Positions 1 to 7,434 of a DNA stretch of 15,907 nt are shown here, piece after piece. The position numbers were made by a program, and so were the translations under genes. The stretch comes from Deltaproteobacteria bacterium. Lineage in GTDB: Bacteria; Desulfobacterota; Binatia; UBA9968. The notes below the pieces were generated by a model. It made no database searches and had not been told where the DNA came from. It was given only the letters and a program-made list of their open reading frames with translations. The stretch's first letter is position 1; each line of letters begins with the position of its first letter. Location: contig JAJONK010000028.1 of the NCBI GenBank assembly GCA_021323355.1, positions 1 through 15,907 of the forward strand, written 5' to 3'.

Positions 1-435
1 GAGAAAGACGGTCAAGGATGGCGCTATCGAGCGGATCTAGGGATTGAACGAATCGGCTACAAGCCGAGTTCGAGCGAACCGAATTTGCCGACAAAGTTAG
101 ACGACCCGTCGGTTTATGATTGGGATGGTGACGGGCATCCGGGCGCGACCCTGAAAATTTCCGTGCCGCTACTGCCCGACGGAGAGTTGTATGTCGTTCA
201 GCGAGGACACTCGATTCTCAACGGCCGTATCACTGGACGAGGAAGAGTCGAGGGCAGCATTGAGGTGCGCAGCTTCGAACACCGGGTCCTTGGCGCTTGG
301 CCGGGGTTCTTGAATCGCTCTCCGGAAATCGTGCCCGATCCCGCAGCAAGCCGATTCACGATCATCGCTATCCCACCGGACAGTATTTGCGAAACCTTGC
401 GGGGCTCGCCCCGCCAGTCGACGCAGAAAGATTAG
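1..435 (+). CDS. Hypothetical protein with DxDxDG motif, 5'-truncated by window edge
   Basis: The frame is open from base 1 and ends with TAG at 433-435, so at least 144 C-terminal residues are present and the true start lies outside the window. The visible part is rich in predicted beta strands. It carries a YDWDGDGHPG segment around residues 39-48, a DxDxDG-type loop like those that bind calcium in EF-hand, dockerin or thrombospondin-3 repeats. No transmembrane segment is visible. I do not recognise the family; an exported or surface role is only a guess from the motif. A TTG at 85 is not a credible start, because the coding frame continues smoothly upstream of it. The glycosyltransferase start follows 11 bases after the stop, so the two are probably co-transcribed. 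Confidence 0.6.
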   Translation, partial: EKDGQGWRYRADLGIERIGYKPSSSEPNLPTKLDDPSVYDWDGDGHPGATLKISVPLLPDGELYVVQRGHSILNGRITGRGRVEGSIEVRSFEHRVLGAWPGFLNRSPEIVPDPAASRFTIIAIPPDSICETLRGSPRQSTQKD

Positions 436-436
436 T

Positions 437-441
437 AGGAG
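437..441 (+). promoter_or_regulatory. Ribosome binding site fixing the glycosyltransferase start
   Basis: AGGAG lies five bases before the TTG at 447 and directly after the upstream stop codon at 433-435. This favours 447 over the longer in-frame TTG at 297, which would sit deep inside the upstream gene and has no comparable site. Confidence 0.6.
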
Positions 442-446
442 CTCGA

Positions 447-1601
447 TTGTTTTTGTTGCTGGGCTTATTGCAGACGATACTTGCAGCGCGAGTATTTTTT
501 CGCCTGTCGAAAACTTCGCAATGCAGGCTTGTTGAAACATCCGACCAGCCCTCATCGGCGCGCATCACTATACTCCTACCAGTCCTCAATGAAGCAACGC
601 GCATCGCAAATTGCCTGGAATCCCTCATCGCTCAACCCAATGAAGTGGCCGAGATTTTAATAATTGATGGCGGATCCACTGATGCGACCCGAGCCATCGC
701 TGAATTGTATCACCTGCACGATGATCGCGTGCAATGGATCGATGCCAGCCCCGCCGAATCGCGCTGGATAGGCAAGGCCTGGAATCTTAACTTCGGTCTC
801 GCTCGCTCCAATCCGGCGAGCCAATGGATTCTTTGTATCGATGCCGATGTGCGAGTCTCCCCGAAACTATCTCGCTCCTTAATAAGCCACGCGGCGCGCA
901 CTGGAGTATCCACATTTTCGGTAGCCACCCGTCAGCATCTATCGGGGGCATTGGAAGCGTTGATCCATCCTCCTTTATTAACGACTTTGGTTTACCGTTT
1001 CGGGCAACCCGGCCGCGCCTATCGAAAGGTTCATCAAGTACAAGCCAATGGACAGTGTTTCTTTAGCCCTAGGGAGACTCTACTCGGCGCAGAAGCTTTT
1101 GCCGCCGCTCGCTCATCTCTCTGTGAGGATATTACAATCGCGCGTCGATTGGCCCAACGGGGCGAAGCGGTCGGCTTTTATGAAACCTACGGTCTGGCAG
1201 AAGTATCCATGTATCGCGATTGGCGCGAAACATGGATAAACTGGCCAAGGTCGCTGCCGATGCGCGATCAGTACTTCGCTTGGCGGCAGGCACTGGGACT
1301 GCTCGAAGTGTTGTTTGTTCAAGGCCTGCCACTGCCGATACTGATTTTCGCTTGGAATATAGGCGCTCCAAGATTATTTTTCGCCCTAAATGCGCTTCTT
1401 TTAGCCCTACGAGTGGGAGTTTTGTTCGGCACCGCCAGAGCCTATGATCAGCGGCCCTGGACTTACTGGTTGTCGCCGCTCTGTGATTTCGCCGCGGCTG
1501 TTCGGCTCATCCAAAGCGCTCTATCACGGAAACACAGCTGGCGCGGCCGTTCGTATGTTCGCAGAAGCGCTGGGATATTTGAGCCAAAAGAAACTTGCTA
1601 A
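447..1601 (+). CDS. Membrane-anchored family 2 glycosyltransferase
   Basis: This predicted 384-residue GT2 enzyme would transfer a sugar from a nucleotide donor to a lipid or terpenoid acceptor at the cytoplasmic membrane. An N-terminal hydrophobic segment (residues 2-19) precedes the GT-A domain. The domain shows the ITILLPVLNE strand (40-49), DGGSTD (74-79), a DAD metal motif (132-134), a catalytic-type ED (227-228) and a WxxWxRS motif (263-269) in the place of QxxRW. Two or three membrane segments follow (about 282-350), then a WRGRSY tail typical of this subgroup. The TTG start at 447 is chosen for its AGGAG site and because it begins the hydrophobic anchor; the frame is open back to 297, but that stretch overlaps the upstream gene. 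The layout resembles carotenoid or hopanoid-linked enzymes (CruC, CrtQ, HpnB groups). Acceptor and donor are unknown. The next gene, an acyltransferase, starts 25 bases downstream. Confidence 0.85.
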   Translation: MFLLLGLLQTILAARVFFRLSKTSQCRLVETSDQPSSARITILLPVLNEATRIANCLESLIAQPNEVAEILIIDGGSTDATRAIAELYHLHDDRVQWIDASPAESRWIGKAWNLNFGLARSNPASQWILCIDADVRVSPKLSRSLISHAARTGVSTFSVATRQHLSGALEALIHPPLLTTLVYRFGQPGRAYRKVHQVQANGQCFFSPRETLLGAEAFAAARSSLCEDITIARRLAQRGEAVGFYETYGLAEVSMYRDWRETWINWPRSLPMRDQYFAWRQALGLLEVLFVQGLPLPILIFAWNIGAPRLFFALNALLLALRVGVLFGTARAYDQRPWTYWLSPLCDFAAAVRLIQSALSRKHSWRGRSYVRRSAGIFEPKETC

Positions 1602-1626
1602 ATAGTGCCAACTCCAAACACAAAGC

Positions 1627-2343
1627 ATGGTGTCACAGCGATCCATAGCTGAATCCGCAACAGCAAAGTCAATGCGACTGATCGCCCGTGCTGTCGCCTT
1701 CGGCCGCCTGCAGACCATATCTTCAGGCGTCGGGCACATCCCTGCGAATGGACCTGCACTTATTGTCGTCCGGCATTATCATCATCTGTACGATGGCCTG
1801 GCGCTATTTGCTACCCTGCCGCGCCAATTCCATATTCTTGTTACACTGGACTGGGTTCGAAACGCGGCCATGCAATCGCTGATGACACAGCTAACGCGCC
1901 TGGCGCGATGGCCTGTGGTCCTGCGAGCCGACGCCTTGCTACATAAAAATGATCGTGGCGGACATCCTCACAACGGTTTCTCACTCGCGGATGTGGAGCG
2001 ATACCAGCGCAGGGCGTTCAAGAACTCGGTGCAGTTGCTCGTAGAAAATCGCTTGCTCGTGGTTTTTCCTGAGGGCTACCCGAACATAGATCCGGCTTAT
2101 ACGCCAAAGATCGACAAACACGGCTTCTTACCGTTCAAGCGAGGATTCGTCGCAATCGCCCGTGCCGCTGAGCGCCGCCTCGGCGCATCACTGCCTATTA
2201 TCCCGACAGGTCTACAGTACAGCTCGGGGAAAACTTGGCACGCACATGTGCGGTTTAGCGAGCCGATCAATCGTGAAAGCTATGCGTCCGATAATGACTT
2301 GATCCGCTACTGTGAAGAGAAAGTAAGGCGATTGTCGTCTTAG
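1627..2343 (+). CDS. PlsC-like lysophospholipid/glycoside acyltransferase
   Basis: This 238-residue protein has the acyltransferase layout of the PlsC (AGPAT) family, which moves a fatty acyl group from acyl-CoA or acyl-ACP to a hydroxyl. Block I is RHYHHLYD (49-56), block III VVFPEGYP (145-152, with the FPEG motif) and block IV IIPTGL (191-196). Block I is unusual: the canonical H-x4-D spacing is not met, because H50 and D56 are separated by five residues and H52 and D56 by three. There is no clear transmembrane helix. The ATG at 1627 has only a weak upstream ribosome site. The position right after a GT2 gene suggests that the acceptor may be the glycosylated product, as in the CruC-CruD pair that glycosylates and then acylates chlorobactene. 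A general glycerolipid acyltransferase is also possible. Confidence 0.8.
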   Translation: MVSQRSIAESATAKSMRLIARAVAFGRLQTISSGVGHIPANGPALIVVRHYHHLYDGLALFATLPRQFHILVTLDWVRNAAMQSLMTQLTRLARWPVVLRADALLHKNDRGGHPHNGFSLADVERYQRRAFKNSVQLLVENRLLVVFPEGYPNIDPAYTPKIDKHGFLPFKRGFVAIARAAERRLGASLPIIPTGLQYSSGKTWHAHVRFSEPINRESYASDNDLIRYCEEKVRRLSS

Positions 2344-2396
2344 ATTTGCCAAATTCTATAGTAACTCGAGCTTGGGGTCTGCAGCCGTGTTCCAAC

Positions 2397-2646
2397 TCAC
2401 TGGCCTGACTCGGAGTCCGCCGGGCCGTTGCCAAATGCTTTTAACTGCAATTGCCCCTGCCTGTCCTTTACCAGCAATTCCACTTTCTTTTCGACTTCGC
2501 TCAATTTTTGATTGCAGTAGCGCACCAATCCCACACCTTTTTCGAAAGCCGCCAGAGAATTCTCCCGACTCTAACTGCTCGACCACCTGCTCTAAGTCTG
2601 CGATGGCCTCTTCGAATTTCAATTCACGCGGATCTTTCGTTGTCAT
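2397..2646 (-). pseudogene. xseB: Exodeoxyribonuclease VII small subunit, frameshifted
   Basis: The ATG at 2646 opens a clear XseB N terminus (FEEAIADLEQVVEQLESGEFS, residues 11-31). In the same frame the family likeness then stops, and that frame runs on to 2356 with unrelated sequence. From base 2555 the other frame continues the family exactly (LAAFEKGVGLVRYCNQKL, then a VEKKVELL helix) to a TGA at 2397-2399. The break lies at about 2551-2556. Compared with the usual pattern (GDLPLEEALNEFERGV in E. coli), about four residues of the LEES type are missing at the junction. A lost segment of about 14 bases would explain both the gap and the shift. XseB binds XseA and is required for exonuclease VII activity on single-stranded DNA. 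The lesion is either a real mutation or an assembly error. The gene follows the M23 gene by 15 bases. Confidence 0.85.
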
Positions 2647-2661
2647 ACCTGCTCCGTCTGA

Positions 2662-3561
2662 TTAGTTGCCGATAGCGCTTTCTGGTTGTTGAGATTGGCC
2701 GAATGAAATTTTCTGGATCAATTCCATCGGGTCAACCCGAGCAGTACCCAAGCGCGCAGCCCAATGTAAGTGCGGCCCGGTCACGCGTCCGCTCATCCCC
2801 GACAAAGCAAGCACATCGCCACGACGCACCATAGCGCCGGCATCAACTTTGAGCTCGGACAGGTGGAAATACATCGTGTACAGTCCGCCGCCATGATCGA
2901 GAACAACGCTTTTACCGGCGAAAAAATAGTCTCCGGTCAATACCACTCGGCCGTGATTGGCCGCCAGCACTTCGGTACCGATGGGGGCGCGCAGATCCGC
3001 GCCGGTGTGAGGCGCTCGCGGCTTTCCGTTGATGATGCGACGGTAGCCAAAGGAAGAAGAGGATTCCTGCGGCACTGGCCGGATGAAAGGAGCTTCCCAG
3101 AAACGTTCGGCCGCCGGCGTCGAGAATGCCAGCGCAAAATCTGCCCGTTCGCTACGAATTAGCTCGAGCGCCTCCGGACTTAACTGATCGAATGATGAAG
3201 CCACAGTAAACGACTCCTGACGAAAGGCTTTCGACAGTGTCTGTACGATCGTTTCCGCGCGCCGCTGCCTACCGGCATCGTTCGTGGCGGTGATGGTGAT
3301 TTTAGATACTCCCGGTTTAGCTTCCAAATCGACACCGATGATTGCTGCAAACAATCCTGGCGCAAGCGCATAGAACAGGAGATTCTGTTCGGCCCATCGT
3401 GCTTCAACCGAGGATAGGCCTTCGCCATAAATTTTTAACTCGACGATTTCACCTCGCGGGATTTTGAGGCGCGCCGGCCAGCTCAGAGGAAAAGGCTCTG
3501 TCGCATGGACAGCCGAACCTGAGAAACAGAGTAGGAGAACAAGTGCGCCCACAGTGATCAT
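2662..3561 (-). CDS. Secreted M23 (LytM) metallopeptidase, apparently active
   Basis: The 299-residue protein begins with a signal peptide (MITVGALVLLLCFSGSAVHA, probable cleavage after A20), then a beta-rich N-terminal domain (about 25-150) and a C-terminal LytM domain (about 165-290). Zinc and catalytic residues are intact: H185 and D189 in PHTGADL, H233 in YFHLS, and H264 and H266 in GPHLHW. Such enzymes cut peptidoglycan peptide cross-links in the periplasm. The ATG at 3561 is chosen over an upstream in-frame codon at 3627 because it starts the signal peptide and lies one base after the xseA stop codon (TGACATG), which implies translational coupling. The gene sits between xseA and xseB. 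It may be an effector for the EnvC-type regulator encoded nearby, but nothing in the sequence proves that. Confidence 0.9.
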   Translation of the reverse strand: MITVGALVLLLCFSGSAVHATEPFPLSWPARLKIPRGEIVELKIYGEGLSSVEARWAEQNLLFYALAPGLFAAIIGVDLEAKPGVSKITITATNDAGRQRRAETIVQTLSKAFRQESFTVASSFDQLSPEALELIRSERADFALAFSTPAAERFWEAPFIRPVPQESSSSFGYRRIINGKPRAPHTGADLRAPIGTEVLAANHGRVVLTGDYFFAGKSVVLDHGGGLYTMYFHLSELKVDAGAMVRRGDVLALSGMSGRVTGPHLHWAARLGTARVDPMELIQKISFGQSQQPESAIGN

Positions 3562-3562
3562 G

Positions 3563-4786
3563 TCACTCTTTGCCTTCGACCCGACAAGTCGCTTTGCCCT
3601 GAGCCAGGGTAATCCGCACGAGATCACCGACGACTAGGCCCTCGGCAGTCTTGACGATTGCGCCATCCGGGACTTTATGGGTGATACTGTAGCCACGTTC
3701 GAGAACAGCCAGTGGACTCAAGGCACTCAAGCGGCTACTCTCGTGGCCCAAACGTTCTTTAAAGTGGTTCAGCCGATCTGAAAAACGGCGCTGCAGATCC
3801 ACAGAAAGATCATCCAGATGTTGTTGCTTTTCGCGCAACTTGCGCCCGGGATCCGATAATCTTTTGACCAGCCCGCGGCAGATTTCCTGGGCGCCATCTA
3901 TTTTACTTTGCATACATCGAAGCAACTGATTCTCGATCAGTTGCAATTCCGCCAGCAAATCCTTTTTGCGAGGCACAACCATTTCCGCGGCGGCGGTCGG
4001 CGTCGGCGCGCGTTGGTCGGCGACAAAGTCCGCGATGGTAAAATCAACTTCATGACCGACGGCGGAAATCACCGGCACCGAACAGGCAAAAATCGCCCGC
4101 GCGACGACTTCTTCGTTGAAAGCCCAAAGATCTTCCAAAGAGCCGCCACCCCGCCCAACAATCATCACTTCCACACCGGTCGTACATAGATCCGCAATGG
4201 CTGCGGCGATCTCTTTTGCAGATCCGAGGCCTTGAACTTTTACGGGCCGAACCACCACACGCCGATCAGGGTAACGATCCCGGATGATTCTCAGCATGTC
4301 GTGTAACGCCGCGCCGGTGTCGGAGGTCACGATTCCAATCGTCTCAGGTAAGAAAGGCAAGGGCCGTTTTCGTTCGGCGGCAAACAAGCCTTCCTGAGCC
4401 AGCTTTTTTTTGAGTTGCTCGAACGCCAGGTAGAGCGCACCTTGACCTCGGGGCTCCAGCGATTCGACATAGATCTGCAAATCTCCGCGCGCTGTGTAAA
4501 GACTGACCCGGGCAAAACATAAAACCTGCATGCCATTCTCCGGCACGAATGCTAAGTTCTGACCCTGTCGTCGAAACAGCACCGCTGAAATCTGGCTCTT
4601 GTCGTCCTTGAGCGTGAAGTAACAATGGCCCGAGGGAGGGATCCGAAAGTTAGAAATCTCGCCAAGCACCCAAACCGCATCCATGCGTGTTTCCAAGGTC
4701 ACCCGAACGAGCTGATTGAGCTGACTGACGGTGAGATACTTAGGAGTTTGGGTAAATAGCGGCAAACCCGCTTCTTTCCTAATCAC
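3563..4786 (-). CDS. xseA: Exodeoxyribonuclease VII large subunit
   Basis: This 407-residue protein is the catalytic subunit of exonuclease VII, which degrades single-stranded DNA to short oligonucleotides in the cytoplasm. An OB-fold domain occupies about residues 15-115 (YLTVSQLNQLVR, then VLGEISNF and GHCYFTLKD). The catalytic domain follows, with IGIVTSDTGAA (150-160), GRGGGSLEDLWAFN (211-224) and SAVGHEVDFTIADFVAD (241-257) before RAPTPTAAAE. A helical region (about 272-355) should bind XseB, and the LERGYSI motif closes the protein. The length is within the family range, a little shorter than in E. coli. The start is GTG with no convincing ribosome site; a TTG seven codons later is an alternative. 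Its start lies only 13 bases after the ctpA terminator. The partner xseB is two genes downstream and damaged. Confidence 0.95.
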   Translation of the reverse strand: MIRKEAGLPLFTQTPKYLTVSQLNQLVRVTLETRMDAVWVLGEISNFRIPPSGHCYFTLKDDKSQISAVLFRRQGQNLAFVPENGMQVLCFARVSLYTARGDLQIYVESLEPRGQGALYLAFEQLKKKLAQEGLFAAERKRPLPFLPETIGIVTSDTGAALHDMLRIIRDRYPDRRVVVRPVKVQGLGSAKEIAAAIADLCTTGVEVMIVGRGGGSLEDLWAFNEEVVARAIFACSVPVISAVGHEVDFTIADFVADQRAPTPTAAAEMVVPRKKDLLAELQLIENQLLRCMQSKIDGAQEICRGLVKRLSDPGRKLREKQQHLDDLSVDLQRRFSDRLNHFKERLGHESSRLSALSPLAVLERGYSITHKVPDGAIVKTAEGLVVGDLVRITLAQGKATCRVEGKE

Positions 4787-4799
4787 AGTTTAGTTCCAC

Positions 4800-4831
4800 A
4801 AAAAAATTAGCCCTCCGTGGGAGGGCTAATT
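4800..4831 (-). terminator. Intrinsic terminator of the ftsEX-envC-ctpA operon
   Basis: A perfect 12-base-pair stem (4805-4816 with 4820-4831, arms AATTAGCCCTCC and its complement) encloses a three-base loop. On the minus strand it is followed by a run of seven T (4800-4806). It lies 23 bases after the ctpA stop codon. The T run ends 13 bases before the xseA GTG start, so no ordinary promoter fits between terminator and xseA. Confidence 0.9.
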
Positions 4832-4854
4832 CACAGTCGCAGTGACCAACAAGA

Positions 4855-6213
4855 TTATGCGGCCTTCTTCTGCACGACCTGCTTGAAGACATCCCAGCTC
4901 TTTAATAGATCCAGAGCACGCTTTAATTGAGCGTCATTGTCAATCGTTTCGTCTCCAGTCGGAGCCGAAGATGGAATCTGCTTTTCCCGCTCTCTGTCCA
5001 GTAGCTCTTGGGGCGACGGATTCTGTTGCTGGTTTTGCAGGTGGCCGGGCAAATTTTCCTCGCGCAGGCTCTGCCTCTTGCGATCCTCGGGCTTGCCGTC
5101 CTGCTGCGGCGTGCTCTCAACGGTGATATCGGGAACGATTCCAGTGGCCTGAATAGATCGCCCCTTGGGAGTAAAGTAACGCGCGGTGGTAAGTCGCAGC
5201 GCAGAGTTGTCGTCCAGAGGCAGAATGGTCTGCACTGAACCCTTTCCGAAGGTTTTGGTGCCCAGGACCACGGCGCGCTTGTGATCCTGCAAAGCGCCGG
5301 CAACGATTTCGGAGGCGCTGGCGCTGCCGCCGTTTACGAGCACGACCAGCGGGAAATCCATCGAGGAGGCATCTTTCTGGGCAAAAAACTTCTGCTTTTG
5401 AGATTCGATGCGCCCGTCGGTATAAACAATCAAGCCCGAATCCAAAAAGATGTCGGAAATTCTGACCGCTTGCGTCAGTAAACCGCCGGGATTGTTGCGC
5501 AGGTCAAGAACGAGCCCTTTCAAACCGCCTTTTTCCGCCGCCATTTTCTCCAGCGCCCTCTGTAAATCACGGTCACTGCGCTCCTGGAACTGTGCCAAAC
5601 GGATATAGCCATACCCCGGCTCCAAAGTTCGATTGCGAACGCTTTGAACCCGAATGGTATCGCGGGTCAAGCTTAGATTGATCAGTTCCGGATTCCCTTC
5701 TCGTTTGATCGAAAGATTGATTTTGCTGCCTTTCGGGCCACGCATTCTTTTGACAGCATCGACCAGTGTCATGTCTTTGGTAAAATCATCTTCAATTTTG
5801 AAGATCATATCGCCCGGCTTGACCCCGGCTTTAAACGCCGGCGTATCTTCAATCGGCGAAACCACCGTCAGCACACCGTTCCTGACAGTAATCTCGATTC
5901 CAAGGCCGCCGAATCTCCCCTGTGTATCCATTTGTAGTTCTTTATAGAGGTCCGGGGTCAGGTAAGCGCTATGAGGATCGAGTGAAGTTAGCATGCCGTT
6001 GATCGCGCCGTTGACGAGATTTTTGGTCTCTACATCCTCGACATAATTCTTCTTGACGATGGAAAGTATGTTGGTAAAGGTTTCTAAGGTTTCATAGTCC
6101 TGCCGGGGCACCGCCGAGACATTCGGAACCCACTGTCCGGCTAAAACGAATCCCAGGGCAATTCCAACAAGTAGAATTGAAAGACTTACACCATGCTTAG
6201 TCATCGAACGCAT
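4855..6213 (-). CDS. ctpA: Carboxyl-terminal processing protease, S41 family
   Basis: This 452-residue periplasmic serine protease has an N-terminal signal anchor (about 10-27) and a helical start (38-95, with SLDPHSAYL). A PDZ domain follows (about 96-185), with FGGLGIEI and GVKPGDMI. The catalytic core contains DLRNNPGG (237-244), GGSASASE (295-302) and GTKTFGKGSVQ (318-328). S299 and K324 form the Ser/Lys dyad at the 25-residue spacing seen in the family. The C-terminal tail (about 370-420) is Q/E/R-rich and low complexity. The ATG at 6213 follows a strong AGGTGAG site by six bases. The gene is 72 bases downstream of envC and closes the operon before the terminator. CtpA-type proteases trim or degrade periplasmic proteins, in several bacteria including cell-wall hydrolases; the substrate here is unknown. 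Confidence 0.95.
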   Translation of the reverse strand: MRSMTKHGVSLSILLVGIALGFVLAGQWVPNVSAVPRQDYETLETFTNILSIVKKNYVEDVETKNLVNGAINGMLTSLDPHSAYLTPDLYKELQMDTQGRFGGLGIEITVRNGVLTVVSPIEDTPAFKAGVKPGDMIFKIEDDFTKDMTLVDAVKRMRGPKGSKINLSIKREGNPELINLSLTRDTIRVQSVRNRTLEPGYGYIRLAQFQERSDRDLQRALEKMAAEKGGLKGLVLDLRNNPGGLLTQAVRISDIFLDSGLIVYTDGRIESQKQKFFAQKDASSMDFPLVVLVNGGSASASEIVAGALQDHKRAVVLGTKTFGKGSVQTILPLDDNSALRLTTARYFTPKGRSIQATGIVPDITVESTPQQDGKPEDRKRQSLREENLPGHLQNQQQNPSPQELLDREREKQIPSSAPTGDETIDNDAQLKRALDLLKSWDVFKQVVQKKAA

Positions 6214-6285
6214 AGGATCTCACCTCGCCAGTTCTGGCCACGTTTGTAGTAAAACAATACTATATCAACGGTTTGGAAATAGCTA

Positions 6286-7434
6286 TTATCTTCGAAACCA
6301 GGGCGCCGGATCGATCGATTTGCCGTCCTTGCGCATCTCGAAATAAAGCTTTGATCCCGCCAATGAATCGCTATCACCGACCAGGGCAACGGCTTCTCCC
6401 CGTCGTACGAAATCTCCATTTTTCCTGAGAAAATCCGATAAATGAGCATAAACCGTGTAATAGCGGTCGCCGTGATCGATAATCAACATTTTACCATATC
6501 CGGAGAATCGGTCGGCGAAGACGACTTTCCCCTTCTCAACAGCCCGAATCTCCTCCCCGACGGGAGCTTCGATCTCCAAACCCTTGCGGAAGACCTCGGT
6601 GGAAAACTCATGGTGTTTGGTTTTACCAAAGCCGCCGATCACTTGGCCTTTAACTGGCCAATCAAGCTTCCCACGCATGCTTTCTAAACCGCCATCGGCG
6701 GAAGCTTCCTTAGATTTGGCCGCTGAGCGCCTGGAAAGTTCCTCGATCATTCTCTGCAAGCGTACGGCAGCCTGCTCTAAATCTTTCAACGCGCGCTGGC
6801 GCGATTCTTTTTCCTCTCTGATGCTGGCGAGCAACTCACGTTTTTTTTGCGCCTCTTTTTGAACCGCTTCCTTGACCTGGGCCAAGTCGCGTCTCTGATC
6901 GTCAACCTCTTGCCTTTTGCGGGCCAGTTCTTGCGCAAGCATTTCCTGATGCGCCGCCTGCTCGTTCAACGATTGCACCATCGCTCGGTCAAAGGCCACG
7001 GTGCGTTGCAAGTAATGTTTTCGCTTGATTAAAGAGTTTAAGGATAGGTCGCCATTGAAAATCATCAGTGGACTGCCGCTGCGCTGCCAACGATAAAGCG
7101 CTTCAGCGCGTCGCGCCAAATAGCTTTTGCGCTGCTCCAGCGACTCACGCATTCGCAGCGCCTCCGCTTCTTTCTTCTGCATTTCCGAGACAACTACTTC
7201 CAGTCTGGCGGTCGACTGTTTGAGTAGTTTGTTTTTTCGTTCAAGTTCGCTCTCCACCTGACTTAGGGATTGAATCACCGAACCTTCCTTTTTGTTCACC
7301 TGAGAAAGGACACGTTTTTCTGATTCGATTTTTTTCTTGATGCCTTCCAGATCTCGATTGACACTCGCCGAGTGAGCTAGCGCCCCTAGCAAACCGGCAA
7401 GAATGCAGACAGCCACAACCACTAGCCGCGCCAC
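6286..7434 (-). CDS. envC: EnvC-like murein hydrolase activator with degenerate LytM domain
   Basis: The 382-residue protein has a signal peptide (about 1-24), a long coiled coil (about 25-240) and a C-terminal LytM domain (about 256-380). Aligned with the intact M23 protein at 2662-3561, the first zinc histidine is R283, the aspartate is E287 and the HxH motif reads KLY (K362, Y364); only H331 of YAHLS remains. Such degenerate LytM domains do not cut peptidoglycan but activate other hydrolases. In E. coli, EnvC binds FtsX through its coiled coil and activates AmiA and AmiB at the septum. The GTG start lies inside the end of ftsX (13-base overlap), 11 bases after AGGAGG; an in-frame TAG just upstream excludes any longer version. 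Direct coupling with ftsX supports the assignment. Confidence 0.9.
   Translation of the reverse strand: MARLVVVAVCILAGLLGALAHSASVNRDLEGIKKKIESEKRVLSQVNKKEGSVIQSLSQVESELERKNKLLKQSTARLEVVVSEMQKKEAEALRMRESLEQRKSYLARRAEALYRWQRSGSPLMIFNGDLSLNSLIKRKHYLQRTVAFDRAMVQSLNEQAAHQEMLAQELARKRQEVDDQRRDLAQVKEAVQKEAQKKRELLASIREEKESRQRALKDLEQAAVRLQRMIEELSRRSAAKSKEASADGGLESMRGKLDWPVKGQVIGGFGKTKHHEFSTEVFRKGLEIEAPVGEEIRAVEKGKVVFADRFSGYGKMLIIDHGDRYYTVYAHLSDFLRKNGDFVRRGEAVALVGDSDSLAGSKLYFEMRKDGKSIDPAPWFRR

Noticed and set aside
2344..2396. Possible terminator between the convergent acyltransferase and xseB genes
   Set aside because: I found no GC-rich hairpin followed by a T run on either strand.
3908..4189. Plus-strand open frame inside xseA
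   Set aside because: It is antisense to strongly conserved exonuclease VII motifs, and its composition mirrors the codon pattern of xseA.
6227..6238. GCCAG-TT-CTGGC inverted repeat just upstream of the ctpA ribosome site
   Set aside because: Five-base arms are expected by chance and no second copy was seen near other genes, so an operator cannot be supported.
6286..7434. Reading the envC product as an active M23 endopeptidase
   Set aside because: The zinc-binding His, Asp and HxH residues are replaced, which fits an EnvC-type activator instead.
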